DNA of 64,000 bases, taken from assembly GCF_021134715.1 (NCBI RefSeq), contig NC_060019.1, positions 10,802,001-10,866,000 of the forward strand, in the 5' to 3' direction. Shown here piece after piece: positions 36,407 through 49,100 of this stretch. Positions within the stretch are counted from its first letter, which is position 1. Each line of letters opens with the position of its first letter. Origin of the DNA: Daphnia pulex. Lineage: Eukaryota; Arthropoda; Branchiopoda; Diplostraca; Daphniidae. The notes beneath the pieces were generated by a model. It was given only the letters and a program-made list of their open reading frames with translations, was not told the origin of the DNA and did no database searches. Made by a program: the position numbers and the translations under genes.

Positions 36407-37439
36407 TTGCTAGAATCCCCCTTTTTTCCCTTTTAAATTCTAGTTGTGTATTCGCATTTCCTTCTTTCCCTCTCACCTAAACCTGGAATCACCCTTTTCA
36501 CCTTTTCATTTAAAAATGGTAACAACGGAAGCGGTCGGTAAACTAAGGAAAATCTGATATTGTGGAGTCGATGACGGGACGGACTATGTTTGTTAGAAAA
36601 ATAGCTTCCATCTCGCCAAAAAAAAAATGCCCTGTGGAATGTCGACATACAAATTGCGATTTTTGATTCACTTCTGATTTTCTTAATTCTCCGCCATTTC
36701 AGCAGGAGGTCGGCATGTTAATGCTCGTTTCTTTGTTCTATTTAGAATCTACGAATTTGGTGATAGAATGGTGGGTGCGATATACCGGAAGGTTGGACTT
36801 GTTTGCATTTTATTCAAGGATTACTTTATTATATCTTTATTTTCAGTCGGAAGTCGAATCCAGCCAACAACACGAGTCACTAACTACTGTTTACAAATTC
36901 TGATGTTTTGCTAGGTACATATCCGACGGGCGGCATCTCATTGTTGCTAAAGAGATGAGGTTTAGATTTCTTACTTCAATGTCCGTCCCTGAGCCGTACA
37001 CACAATTAAGTTCTGCTATTGTTTGTCATACCTAATCTCGTCATTAATACAGACAACGATACATTTAAATTCGTAAACTTTTCACTTGATGATACGTATG
37101 TATTTTACAAACAAAATGGCAGAATAGTATGCGATACTTTGAGACTCGTACAGTGTACATTAAAATTTCACCTACACTCATTACATTTTGTGATGCACTC
37201 ACACACATTAGGTTAGTTAGTCCGAATACGTACACAAAACTCAAATAAAGAGCGATACGCGAGGCAAATTGCTAGCACTACCCAAGGTTGTTTTTCTGTT
37301 ATAAAATTGAGTTTAGAGAACAAATGATCGGATCCTTAAAATCGCAACTTGAATAGTAATTTTGAAAAAGGGAGGGCTGGGGGTAAACGATTTCACTGTG
37401 ATGACTGGTTGGAATTTTTCCGATAAGTAATCCTACATT
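36407..37439. other. 3' UTR of API5 and 3' flank of calpain-15
   Basis: The API5 3' UTR probably occupies most of this stretch, since an AATAAA lies at 37244-37249 on the plus strand. The calpain-15 gene ends convergently at 37440. I see no further coding sequence. Confidence 0.5.
37244..37249 (+). promoter_or_regulatory. candidate polyadenylation signal of API5
   Basis: AATAAA lies 838 bases after the API5 stop codon. It is the best-placed signal on this strand before the convergent gene, though an internal site closer to the stop cannot be excluded. Confidence 0.35.
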
Positions 37440-40400
37440 TCAAATTGGTCGAGGAGTGTGTAACCCAGTAACGGCGGAGGTCAGTAAAGGCTGATGAGAT
37501 TCACCTGGAGGCCCCCAATCATTAAGACCGCCTTGAGGAGAAAGACGATGTATAAGACGATGTGCAATAGAAAATCCACCACCGCCTTCCAGCTGAGTTA
37601 GAACCAAGAGCACTTGTCTATGCAGTGGTGGAATTGCGTCTACTGTCAACAGAGCTCCTCGAGTAGAAACGACATTGAAGCTTTCCTGACAGTCGCAACG
37701 GACTTGCAACCATTTATCTGCATGGCGGTTTTCCACTGTAACTACTAGTCCGGCCTGCAAAAAGGAAAATGTTTTAAAAATAGAAATTGTCTACAAAAAT
37801 GTACAATGATAACTTACCCAACCCTGAGTGAGATAATAAGCAGTCATACCCTCTCTTCCCTATAGATACAAAAATTTAGTTTATATTTAGAACATATTTT
37901 TAAACGGTAAAAGATCATTTCGAACCTCGTAGCGCTGGCCTTTGGCCATAGTCAAACTAATGAGTCCATCAGCCAAAACAAATGGTGAAGGAGTGATATG
38001 CTCTACAAGAAGTCGCTTGCTGCTGTGCAATGCCAAGACGCACGGCGGGTAGTGGGTGACGGCACCTTCAACTGGATTCAAATCCCAGTGATTGAAAGCG
38101 AGACAGACGATGAGATACAATCCAGGTTCCAGGAATGCATTGGTGGCAACGAAACCCCTCAGTTGCCGTCGACTGTGCACAACTAATTGGCCAATTTGGG
38201 GAGCAGCCACTGAGCCAGTTCTGTAAAGGGCGACGCAGAGATCGACGGGTGAGCGTTGTGACTTGTCCGTGTGTCGGCTGCCCTCTTGAAATAAACTCAA
38301 ATCCAATTCGGTTGGCTCAACCACCGTCACTAGGACGGCCAAAACATGGTCTGAAAAGGCGCAAGGAGGCAAGAGACCAGGCAATCGAACTTCACTCCAA
38401 CCTGATCGCACCTTGCAGACATCAATGCAATCAAAGAAAACCAAAGTATCCTGTGGAGAAAACCAAAAAGAAACATTTCAGTGAAATATTGCCCATTCAC
38501 CCATTCAGTTGATAAAGGGCCCTACGAGCACGTGCTCCTAACAACCGCAGGGAGGAGATCCCAACAATTGGTTCGGCAATGCCGCTATGGGTCATTGCTG
38601 AATGCGGTTTTATTGTTTAATCGATTGAGATTTTATCGACAAACAAACAAATCCAGATTGCGTAGGCACACAGGATATCATTAAGGAACAGTAGGGGATA
38701 GTCCAGTCATGTAAAGAATATCGTAAAGAACGGATGGTCAGTGCGTGATACTCGTATAGCACACTGCCATGTGCTCATTTATGTATGAACAGCTGTGTTA
38801 TTTTATATAGTCTCCTTCTAACAAAAATAATTCAAAAAGTGGTTCTTCGGTAGATCGTGTCACCACAACAGTTTTGAAAAGTGTAACCAGTAGTTTTTAT
38901 TCCGATACGGCAAGTTTTTTTTTCCAAGCACGCCAATTTGAAATTCAACGCGGTTTGTTAAAAAAAAGTTTTGGAATTTCTTTGTGTCTTTTACTTCCAA
39001 GAAAAATAAAATCTTATCGTAATAAAAAAGAGAAGAATTCCTTTTAAATTACCTGGAATGATATCCAAAAAACACCTTCCACATCCCCGTGCGGCATACA
39101 AATGGCACGAAGTTCGGGGTTCCAAAGTTTGGAGTCGTCAGCCCAGTCACCACGCCAAGAAAAGTGACCCCATGGGTTACGCATCCTAAAGTGCAATTCC
39201 AACTTTTAGATCAAAGTTTCAAGAAAGCCAAGAGAGTCATGTTTAGACCTGAGAAGGCGAGGACCACCTTTGGAACTGAAATCAAGAACGTCTAACACGG
39301 AGTAGGCGTGCCGGGGTCGCAGTCCTTTTTGGCGATACTCTTCCTCGTCTATCTTCATTGTGCCACCACCGCAAGAAGCGCCCATCAGGAAACCTTTTAA
39401 AAGCAAAACGAAACAATGATAATAACATTACCCAAATGCGAATTAAGGTTAACCAACCTGCAGTGCGAGAGCTGAGGAGTCGTGCCCAAATCAAATCTTC
39501 ATCCAGAACTTCAGCTTCTTCCCTGTTACTTCCGTTGGTTGATGGCTGGAGGGAAATGCTCTCGCAAGGGGCTCCTGTAAGCGAGGCAAGACCTGACGTA
39601 ATCAAGAGTTAAGTACGTACTTTTTTAATTAAAACGATTCGGATCAAATTACCTTCGATTGAACGACCCGAAACAAGGGCCCCATAGCCTCCATGAATTT
39701 TCGCCATGGCTTTTTCGATTAGCGGCACCCATAATTGCTTCCTTTTAGCTTGAGAGTAAAGCAGATGTCCACGTTGGTCACAAGGCAACAAATCGTCAAC
39801 CAAAACAGTTCGCCACATTCCATCTTTACATAAGCGTATCTGTAATAAATACAAATTAGATTATGGGTCGCACAGCAGAAGTACAATTGAAATTAATAAG
39901 AACCTGATAAGCGCCTTCGTTACAGACTTCCCGTGTGACCATAACATTTTGAACTAATTCGTCTCGTTCGGCTAACACTGCTAAGGCGCTCAATAGCCAG
40001 CAGTCACCCAGGATTCCTTGAGATATGTCGGATGGCAACGGGGTACGAAAAACAGCCCACCTGTAAATGAATTGTGATGAGCGAACGTGATTGGTATGAA
40101 TTTGAACATTCCATTTTCTTACTTGACATGGGAAGCAGCGCTGCTAACTATTTGACTGGGTCGGAGCCATTGAACCCCTTCTTGAGTGCTGTTGTGCAAA
40201 GAGCGTCCAGTAGGTAGAAATGAATCGTCGACAAATTTATCGCCACTGGTTCGACAAAAGCCAACAATACGCTTCCATTTGAGACGCGCTTGTTCCTCTT
40301 CCGTGTGGCGGAGAGAAGCGGACGGCTCACTTTCATGGCGCGAGATGGCGGCCGGAGCAGGTGGCGAAAGAGCTGTCAGACTTCGACTGGATTGGCATAT

Positions 40401-41736
40401 TTCACAGCTGTACGATTTAGACTTTTTGTTGTGAAATGTACAAGCAGAACATTGCCATCCTCCCATCGCAGAATCGGGAGTACGCTTTGATGACGGAATG
40501 TTTCTCGCTGGCGAAGAAGGAATCGGGCTGCTGCCGATGGTCGGTGTTCCAACCTGTTATAAAATTAAGTTAAACGATAATCGATAAATTTCAGAAAATA
40601 AGAAACGCTACAAAATATTAAGGATAATAAGATGAAAACTATATACAATTGCAATATCTACGTACCTTTGTCTGGGACTGCGGAGTCATAGCGGTTTTAC
40701 ATGCTCTGCATTTGGAAATCGAGTGTGAGTTAAGCAACGTGCACTGAGGACATGACCAGGTGTCTTTTTTCGTGGGACTATGAGCAGAGCCTTGACTTTC
40801 TACTTTCTTCTCGCTGTACAGTTGTGAGCAGCTACACGCAGAGCAAACATTTTCCCCGATTGGATTGATTAAAGTGCATTTTTTGCATGTCCAGCTCGCG
40901 TCGTACTGATGATTAACGACCACCGTACCGTTCTTCCTACCATTCACGGCTGCCTCTTTGGAATGGCTGTCAGGCACAAACAATTCCCTTTTGTTAGTTT
41001 CAAGTAAAAAAGTTATGCTATTGCTCATAACACTATAGAGTTTAAAAATACAATACATACTTGTTGTCTGAGTCCAATCCTGATGTTCCATATTTAACTA
41101 TAATGGGTTTTCGTGGTAATGTTAAGGGGATATTGGGAGAGCGAGGTGCTTCACAAACCTCACAGCAGTGGAGATCAATAAGATTTGAAAATGTGCAGCG
41201 TTTGCAAGACCATGTTGAGCTATTGTTGTTTGGCTGTTGAAGAGTTTGATTTTGCTCTTGACTAGCTGAAATTCCTTTAGGTTTGCTGGTCATGCAAGTC
41301 ATGCAATCTTGAGCACTATAAAAAGTTGGTATATCTTGTCTATTAATAGGTTCTAACAAAAAGAAATTGATTGATGATTGTTCAAACTAACCTTGCCACA
41401 TTCAGAAATAAGCAGTGAGGGCAAGTCCATTTTGCTAAGAATACACAAGTAATAATGGAATAACAGAGATTCCCACCCAGCAGATGATAAATTATTAAAA
41501 CGTTAAATACCTGATGAAGAACTAGAGTAGGAGACAGAATGTTTAAGTTGTGAATGATTTTTCGAGGACCGATTGTTTTCCTCAAAGTTGACTGGTGAAC
41601 ACATTGGACGGTCTTCTTCTTTTTCTATTGTACAAGATCGTTTTGCCCCGCAATTGAAGCAACAGCTCTTTTCAGTTGGATTAACTTGTAGGCATATCAC
41701 ACATTTCCATTGCAAGACTGAGGCAATCGTACCCAT
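37440..41736 (-). CDS. sol: calpain-15 / small optic lobes cysteine protease
   Basis: Thirteen phased exons: 41511-41736, 41392-41434, 41061-41315, 40666-40987, 40123-40553, 39904-40060, 39653-39839, 39458-39592, 39249-39393, 39053-39185, 37926-38450, 37818-37859 and 37440-37754 (971 aa). Six RanBP2-type zinc fingers (W-x-C-x2-C...C-x2-C) occupy about residues 8-340. The calpain core has the full triad: Cys446 in [10 protein letters not shown], His614 in RPRHAYSV and Asn637 in RMRNPWG. The long C-terminal SOL-homology region ends [12 protein letters not shown]...TGLHTPRPI, like human CAPN15. In flies, loss of sol removes optic-lobe columnar neurons; the zinc fingers bind ubiquitin and the enzyme is a cytosolic calcium-related protease. 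The start at 41736 gives a first zinc finger matching CAPN15. A longer frame upstream has no such support. Confidence 0.95.
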
Positions 41737-42943
41737 TTAAAACTAATCCGATTTTAAAAAGCCAAACATCAAGAATTAAATAAAACGCACAAGCCAAACA
41801 TATCGACAAAGAAACTGTGAGATCCAGACGAAATTTCCCTGTCCGACTGACAGCCGCGATCAGCTGATCCTGAATCGATCGACCTGCCCTCCTGAGGTAT
41901 TTCGTCTCTGCTGGTCTCCCTTCTGTTAACTGAAGCGGCAGCCAATAAGGTGTAGGATACACTTGCTGAGTCGCCACTTGACATGAATTCTTCATCACCA
42001 CCCAGTGCTATAGGTGATGCAGATAAGGAAAAAAAAAATCGTTCGTGAAGTTGAAAACAAATATCGCGTGTGGCGTTGCGCGCGCGTTTGTTATCGAACC
42101 TGCGGGGCGGACCGAGCGTGAATGTGGTAAGAACACGCATAGACTTTTAGGTGCACGCCACTATAATAACAACTATACTTTTATTTTTTGACAGTAGCAT
42201 GTTACCTTCTTTTTCTTTTTTCCGAATAAATTTCTTTTTTTTTAAACTTTGGTTGTATGGCTTTAGAGAAAACAGGTATTCGCGCACAAGTGTTGCTTAG
42301 ATTAAATGGAACGCAAACTTAAATACAGGATCTATCCTATCCAGTTCCATAATCATGTTCTAATCGATATTTGTAAATCAACAATAGAAAATCGACCATT
42401 CCCGTCGAGCGTGTTGAGTCGCTGACCAATGAATTTTTCAAAATGCAAATTAATTTTGAATAGGTTAGGCCACCTAGCGACGCGTATTCAAACTTTTTCC
42501 TCCTATCAACGCCTACGGAGGAAAAGTCGAAAACGCTCCCCAAATAACAAATAAAAATGCATTAGCATTTTCTCAAAGCGTTTAGTAAAACTATTTTGAT
42601 ATGAAAAACTGATTGGTTTAACAAAATTCTATCGTGTTGTGCATACAAAAGTAGATAAGGAAAAATGGAAAACTTTGGACGCTGTAAAGAGAGAATAGAC
42701 GTCAGGTATTTGAGATCTGGCAGCGTCATGTTAGTCATCCCATCCATCCCAGCTCACTTGTGTTTCTCCAACTTGGCTGTGGAATTTGAGCTGGAAAAAT
42801 GTCGTAAAAAGTTCTTTTTCCCCTTTGTTGTTACCCGTTTTCCGTCGATTGGATGGTCGTCGTCTTGTCAATAGAATCGACGCCTTAAATATTAAGTGCA
42901 ATTGTTTTGTATAGTTTTGTTTCGCTCAGTTCTACAAGGCACC
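41737..42943. other. divergent intergenic region between calpain-15 and Dos/GAB
   Basis: Both flanking genes start here and are transcribed away from each other. The stretch should hold both promoters and 5' leaders. An open minus-strand frame up to 42001 is a plausible translated-looking leader but has no homology that I recognise. No TATA box sits at an obvious distance from either start. Confidence 0.45.
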
Positions 42944-45900
42944 ATGGCTTTGGCCAACACGGAAATCGTTCATGAAGGCTGGCTTGTCAAGTCTCCGCCC
43001 ACCAAACGAATATGGAGAGCTGTAAGTGTAATTTGATTCAATTTTAATTAAAACAGGTTACTCATTATTGAACAGTTGCTCTTTTTACCTTGATAAAACT
43101 CCATGGTTCAGAGTGCTAAATAGTAAATACTATTATCAAGCTTCTGTTGGCCATTCTCTCTGTTAGTGGGTCACGATGAAGCATTTCTTTTCCAATCATT
43201 TTCCCATTATTATTTATCTCTTTGTTTCTCAAATCATAGATGCCAAATTATCCTTTATTATCCCATTTGTGTTATGTGTGGAGAGTAGAAATTTAGCTGA
43301 TCCCAGCATTACCATGGCATGTACTCGGTCCCTGATAAATCTTGGAATTCTCTGTGTTTTTTTAAGCGTTGGGCTGTATTGGTTGCTCAACATCAAGATA
43401 AGACTTGCCATCACATTTTTCAGAGTTTACCTCAAGCTTTATCTGGAGATTCATAAACTTAGATAACTGCTTTTTAGCATTTCCCCCCCGAGATAAAAAA
43501 TTCCTCCAAAAATAAATTATGCAGGAGCTGTTTTGTTATCAAAATGGTGCATGGTTGTTTGTGACACTTTGTGGGCTGCCACCAATCGGGCGAGTTTTTT
43601 TTTCCCGGTTTCTGTGGTGAACGCTGCAACGAAATTTATTCGATCTATATATTTTGTGTTTTGTTTTCATCATCTCGATATCTGTGGAAGAGAGGAGGAT
43701 GTTGTTCCCACGGTTTTGGTAGATGCGCGCTTCTCTGACCTATGACCGACTCTTTGTAATCGGATCTGTTGATGGCATTCCCCTCCCCTCTTCGTTCAAC
43801 TTAGATATGATCGAATTTCTTCTCCTCTCCCCCCTTTCTTTTTTTATTATGAGAATGTTTGCCGATCTCGTTCTCACTCTACGACAACCCCCATGCGAGG
43901 AGACCCTTCTATTATTATACAAAAATGTCTTGTGTGCCTGGCCCATCAATTTCTTATCCCTTTTTTTTCTTCTTCTTTTGGTGACACAGAAATGGCGGAG
44001 AAGATGGTTCGTGTTGAAACATTCTGGCGAGTTGCCTGGACAATATTTCCTTGAATATTACACGGATCGAACATGTCGAAAATTAAAGGGCAAAATCGAT
44101 TTGGACCAATGCGAACAGGTGAATTGACTTTTTAATTTAATTTGTTCAACATAATTTTTAAAATTATGTTTTTTCTTGTAACAGGTGGATTCCGGGCTGA
44201 CGATTGAAAGTAGGAAGCAGCGGTATGCCCACATGTTTGACATCCGCACACCGAAGCGCGTCTACTTTTTGGCGGCCGACAGTGAATCAGACATGAATAG
44301 CTGGGTGGGTTGCATCTGTCACGTCTGCGGTCTCAAGGTGTTTTATCGCGAAGATGAAGAGACCGGTTCGTCTGTGACTCTGACACGGCCCGTCCCTAAC
44401 GCGTCATCGACAATGGCCACCAGCGGAGTCCATTCGGCCATGGCGAGGACTTTGCAAGTGAGCCAGTTGTTGGAAGACACGCCACCCACCTCGCCCACTT
44501 CGCCGACCGGCAGTTCGGGCCCTTATTTCCCGTTGAGCGAATGCCTTTCAGGATCGCGCAGTCTCGTCTTTCAAGAAGCTATGGGATCGGTGGGCCAGCC
44601 GTCGTCGGCGCCCGTGACTCCAGCGCCGACAGCGCGAGGCTTAGCTCTCGGAACTCAAAGTTTACGCGGCCGGCCTCAGCGCGAGGGCTGGGACATTTTC
44701 TGCGACCAGCCCAGACAGTTGTCGTCGCCCGGCCACTCACAATTGGGTCAATCGCAGCAACTGCAGCCCGTCAGTTCGTCGGCGCGCAACGACCAAGGAG
44801 TTCACGAGCAAATTCGTAGCTTTGAGGACAAGTTTGCGCACTCTTTTAAGAGACTGCAACCGGCCACTGGCGCCAGCAAACGACCATCAGTTCCCCAATT
44901 GATGGGCAGTCAGAAGTTTGTGCCGCCGCCTCGCCCGCCCAAACCACCTCATTTAATCGACCAGCCTTCGCACAATTATCTGAATCTGGAACAGCTGCAA
45001 TCGCCAACTTCCGTCGCTCCTGGTGGCAGATCGCACAGTCGCAGCAGTAGCCCACGCTCTCCATCGTCGACATCGCCTCCTTTACCTACGCCGACCAACG
45101 CCGATTCCTGGTAATTATTCAACGATTAGTAAATGAAGCGCAGACCTTGGTTAATTGATTGTTTCATTTTTTGGGGAAATTTTAAGGTACGATTTCCCGC
45201 GATCGCACCAGGGTGACCACGGCAACGACGGCAAGACGGGCAAGGATGCCCAGAGACGGCACTGTTACTCGAACGCTGCACCTGGCGAATTGTCGTCATC
45301 GGCTGTGGCTGCAGCGGCTGAGATTTTCACGTTCAACAACAACGCCGTCACGGCCGGGTTGTCTGCCGCTTCGGCCATGTCGCCCAGCGTTTATTCGAAT
45401 CTGGCCAGCCCCTTCCCTTTGGCGAGTCCAGCACTCCTTCCCATGACCCCCTTTTCTCCGCCTTCAGTCAACCGAACACTCAAGCCCAAGACGCAATCCT
45501 CTGGTGCGGCCGGCGTCGTTGATGGACCCCTTCCACCGCCCTCAGTCAACCGCCAGTTGAAACCCAATCGTAAGTGGTCTCGTTTGAGGTCTATCGATTT
45601 TTTGGGGTGTTGTTAACGATGCCAATCTTTTATTTTCTCTCTCTTCTCAGGTCCCGTTTCTGGTGTCGGACAACACGCCGATTTCCACGGAAGCAGTTCA
45701 GACGATGCTGACGATCCATCGAGTCGGGGCAGTACCCGACCCAATTCCGCCCATGACGAGGAGCAGGTAAAACATTTTCCTCCTTTTTTAAAAAATTAAT
45801 GAATTAACTCGCTTTGCTGACCAACTAAAACTAACCTTGGGTGGTGTCCGCGGTTTCTTTCCTTTTTTTTCTCATTTGTGTCTCCCCTACAGATCTACTA

Positions 45901-46144
45901 TTTCATTCAGGGCTCGAGGGTCATTAGCGCTGGCCGTCAGCTGGACGATATCCAGTATTTGGACTTGGATTTGGAGTCTGACTCGTCTCTCCAATCGCCC
46001 AAAAGTCCCGAACGGGGTCACCATCACCAAAATCACCACCAGGCTTCGTCGACTGTCTACAAGACTGTCGACTTCATCAAAACGGAAGCTTTCAACCGAA
46101 CACGTCTCACCGTCGAGGAGCGTCGCTCCAAAAAGGCGCAATAG
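42944..46144 (+). CDS. dos: GAB/Dos family docking protein (PH domain, Grb2 and SHP2 sites)
   Basis: Six phased exons: 42944-43021, 43990-44118, 44185-45110, 45187-45569, 45651-45766 and 45893-46144, encoding 627 aa. Residues about 5-120 form a PH domain of GAB type (EGWLVKSPP, KWRRRWFVL, CEQVDSGLT, DSESDMNSWV). Downstream are a proline-rich PPPRPPKPP (316-324), a possible Grb2/Drk SH2 site YLN at Tyr334, and two copies of the Grb2 SH3 motif PxxxRxxKP at 470-478 and 496-504. Tyr566 in DIQYLDLDL matches the SHP2/Corkscrew docking site of GAB1. A second possible docking Tyr600 precedes TVDFIKTEAF. The protein would be recruited to membrane phosphoinositides below receptor tyrosine kinases and carry Corkscrew to the Ras pathway. 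The 968-base first intron holds no gene that I can see. Confidence 0.93.
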
Positions 46145-49100
46145 GCACTCTCGAACCACCGCCACCTTTTTTGGATCGTTCAAATGTCTCGAGAAACATC
46201 CAAGACAATGACTCAATTCTTTTCAGAAGAAAAGAAGAAAACAAAAAGTAGGGAACACACGCACTCGGCACAAAATCATATTTGACACACATACGCGCGC
46301 GCACCCCCACGGAGAGAGATTAAAAACAATTCTGTGAGATTATTTCCGTTGTGTAAAAAAGACAATCAAAGATGATGGCACACACATATACAAGCCTTGT
46401 CGGCCATGTGTTTTTTCGTCAACCCCCTCCCCACCCACATTTGACTCCTCCCCATTTTTCCTTTGACAGATGGACTCGAGCCATTCCCTTTTTTATGCAC
46501 GTGTATGTGTATATATATATATACATATATATATATATAAAAATAATCATTTTGGCCAATACTTCGACAACAAATTCAAAAAAACTTGCCCGAAGCTTTT
46601 CTCCTTACAATATATAAAAGTTTTTTTTGTTTAACGCAAAAACAAACAAAAAATTACCAACAGGATTGTTGGAGTGTTATTCCTTTCCCGTTAATCTATT
46701 TTTTTTTTAAATTGATGTTCACTTGTTTCAAGGGCGGCGATTCTCGCGATTACAGCAAAAAGAAAAGGGCAATTTAATGACAATCGAAAATGTGGGGCAG
46801 AACAGCATATTCATTCTTTAAAAAAACAATTCTTTTGATGATGATTATTACTTGTAATTTTGTTTGTTTTTTCTTTCTCTCTCTTTTGTCTTTTGCATTT
46901 GGATTTCTTTTGAAAAAGAAAAGAAGAATCACGCTTCGTCTTTTATTCTTGTACGTACGTTTTCCCCAACACTTTGAGAGATTATCTGTAAATACAGTTC
47001 TTTTTTTTTTCTCACTTTAATTCATTTTTCTATTTCAGTTAACCTTCACCGCAAGTATACAAGATGAAGGTGTCGCATTGCGCGCATGATCGGCTCACCG
47101 GCATCTGTGTATGAATCCCGTCTGGGATATTTAATTCGTTCGTCAGCTTTCACCGAGGGGGTGCGGCGATTGATCGGCGGGAAAACAGAAACCGCTGGTG
47201 CGTGTGTAGGTTACAGACAGACATAACACTGCCAGCACGTCGTCCACGTCGTCGTCTCGGTCTAAATATATATAACGTCAGACCTAGTACGACAAAATGC
47301 GTGTGCGCTGCTTTTCTCTTTGTAACTGGATGACCTCCACCATCTTTTTTTCGTCTTCTCCTGTACCCCGTCTGCAGTTGTGCCAACCTCCTATAGGATC
47401 CGCTGGAACAGTCACATGTTAGCAAGGGATTTGTGTCCGACTTGGGTCTATACTATATTCCAGCGTGTTTTTAGAATTTTTCATTTTGGCAGCAGAAGGA
47501 AATGTTCAGCACCGAAATAATCAAATGTGAGAAATAGAAATGAAATGTTTCCAATATTGGTTCAACTCGTCAAACACGACACTCACGCAGCAGCACATAA
47601 CAGTTGAGTCAACACACGCTACATGGATAGAGAGAGAGATATTGCAGCAATTTTGTTTCTCTTTTTTTCAGTATATTTCCCCGTGTCTGTGTACAATCTC
47701 CACGAGACGAGGTTATTGGCGTCAATCAAATTTTTTGAAAATTCCCGCGCTTGACGGGTTTCGATAAAGACGGGCAAATTGCGGTTGGAAGAAGAGCCTC
47801 CGCCAATGCATCCTAATGACGTATGCAAATACACAGACATAAAATAGCTGGTGGGGGTATATAATCAGACGTTGTTCATTGCCATCAAAACAAATTCTTC
47901 AGATCAAGAAAACACCAAACTCTGCGCAATTTTTCCGCTTCCAGGCGATGATTTCTCTCCGTTCCAACGAGCCACCCTGGAGCTCGTTATTAGGGCGGGT
48001 TTCGTGCAAATTTTTACTCGGATCTTGTCCGTCCAGGGTGGGCTTGATGTAACTTATCGAGAAGAACAATTTGATGTGAAATATATATCCCGATTTGTCC
48101 ATGCGGTTTGGTTTTAGGGAAGGGGTTGATTTTCTTTGATTTTGGCGGGAAGTGGGAGGCGCGGAGGGCGGATTTTTAATATCGATATCTTAACTTCTTA
48201 AGCGTGGTTAATTAGAATATTTGTGTCGTCTGCTTTCCTTTTGTTTCGCAGTTTCGAAAAAGCTAAAAGAGACGAAGGTTCAGACATTTTTTATCATAGA
48301 AAACTGAAGGGATCACTGGTTTGATGGAAACGTGTACGTGGCTGCAAGAGAAATTGCAGAACAAAATAAAATGTGGTCGTCGTGCAAACTTATTTGGTGT
48401 CGTGACTCGTGGCCATGCTCTCCACTCCATGCTGTTTCTCAGGTAAATAAAACTAGAATACGAAATACGAATGGAATGATTTTGGAAGCTCATTAGAAGA
48501 GTTCAACCTTTTCCAAATTTGTGAAATGTTGGTGCCCAACTACAGTGACTAGCATCTATCATGTAATAATGCTTGTTGTCGATGCATGACAGAGTTTGTT
48601 TGCTCCATGTATAACCTTTACCTTTGTGTAGATTTCAGTACTGAGCCAGCCATCGTAACTACAAGATTTGCAAGTTTTGACACTGACCCGTCATCACCAA
48701 CAATCTCAGCATCATTAATTGGGTAAAGATTTTTGTTGCTTTTATTAACCTGTTACCTGCTGTATATAAATGGTGCCTAAAACTTGCATAAAAAGGTACT
48801 GCCAGGTATTACATGTAAACCTTAAGCAATCGTGTTTATTAACAGTAAGGGGATAACCACTGTCTTCTTTCTAACTTTTCCCAAGTTGTTGTCTCTGCAA
48901 TATTTTTTTCGTAACCTGTTTTGTATTTTTTGATTAGATAAACAGCTCCTAGTTTAATTGGGAAAACTCTGTCCTCGTGTACACCCATGTGAAGGTGAGT
49001 GTATACTCACGATGACCCCCTTATCCTATCCTGACTGGCGTCAACCGTGACTTGACTGAGGATGGAGCACTTGTGGTTGCCTGGCTGTGGATTTCCTCGG

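Noticed and set aside
41740-42001. extended N-terminus or separate small gene upstream of calpain-15
   Set aside because: The ATG at 41734-41736 starts a protein that matches CAPN15 from its first zinc finger; the upstream frame has no recognisable feature.
43022-43989. frames inside the first Dos intron (for example 43176-43466 and 43723-44127)
   Set aside because: They lie between PH-domain exons that join in phase (ending ...IWRA and starting KWRRRW), and their translations have no family likeness.
46509-46542. TA-rich tract as a regulatory or origin element
   Set aside because: It is a simple TA microsatellite in the Dos 3' region, with nothing to suggest another role.
49005-49075. possible C/D-box snoRNA
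   Set aside because: A GATGA and two CTGA words occur about 30-50 bases apart, but the C box is imperfect, there is no terminal stem and no host intron is established.
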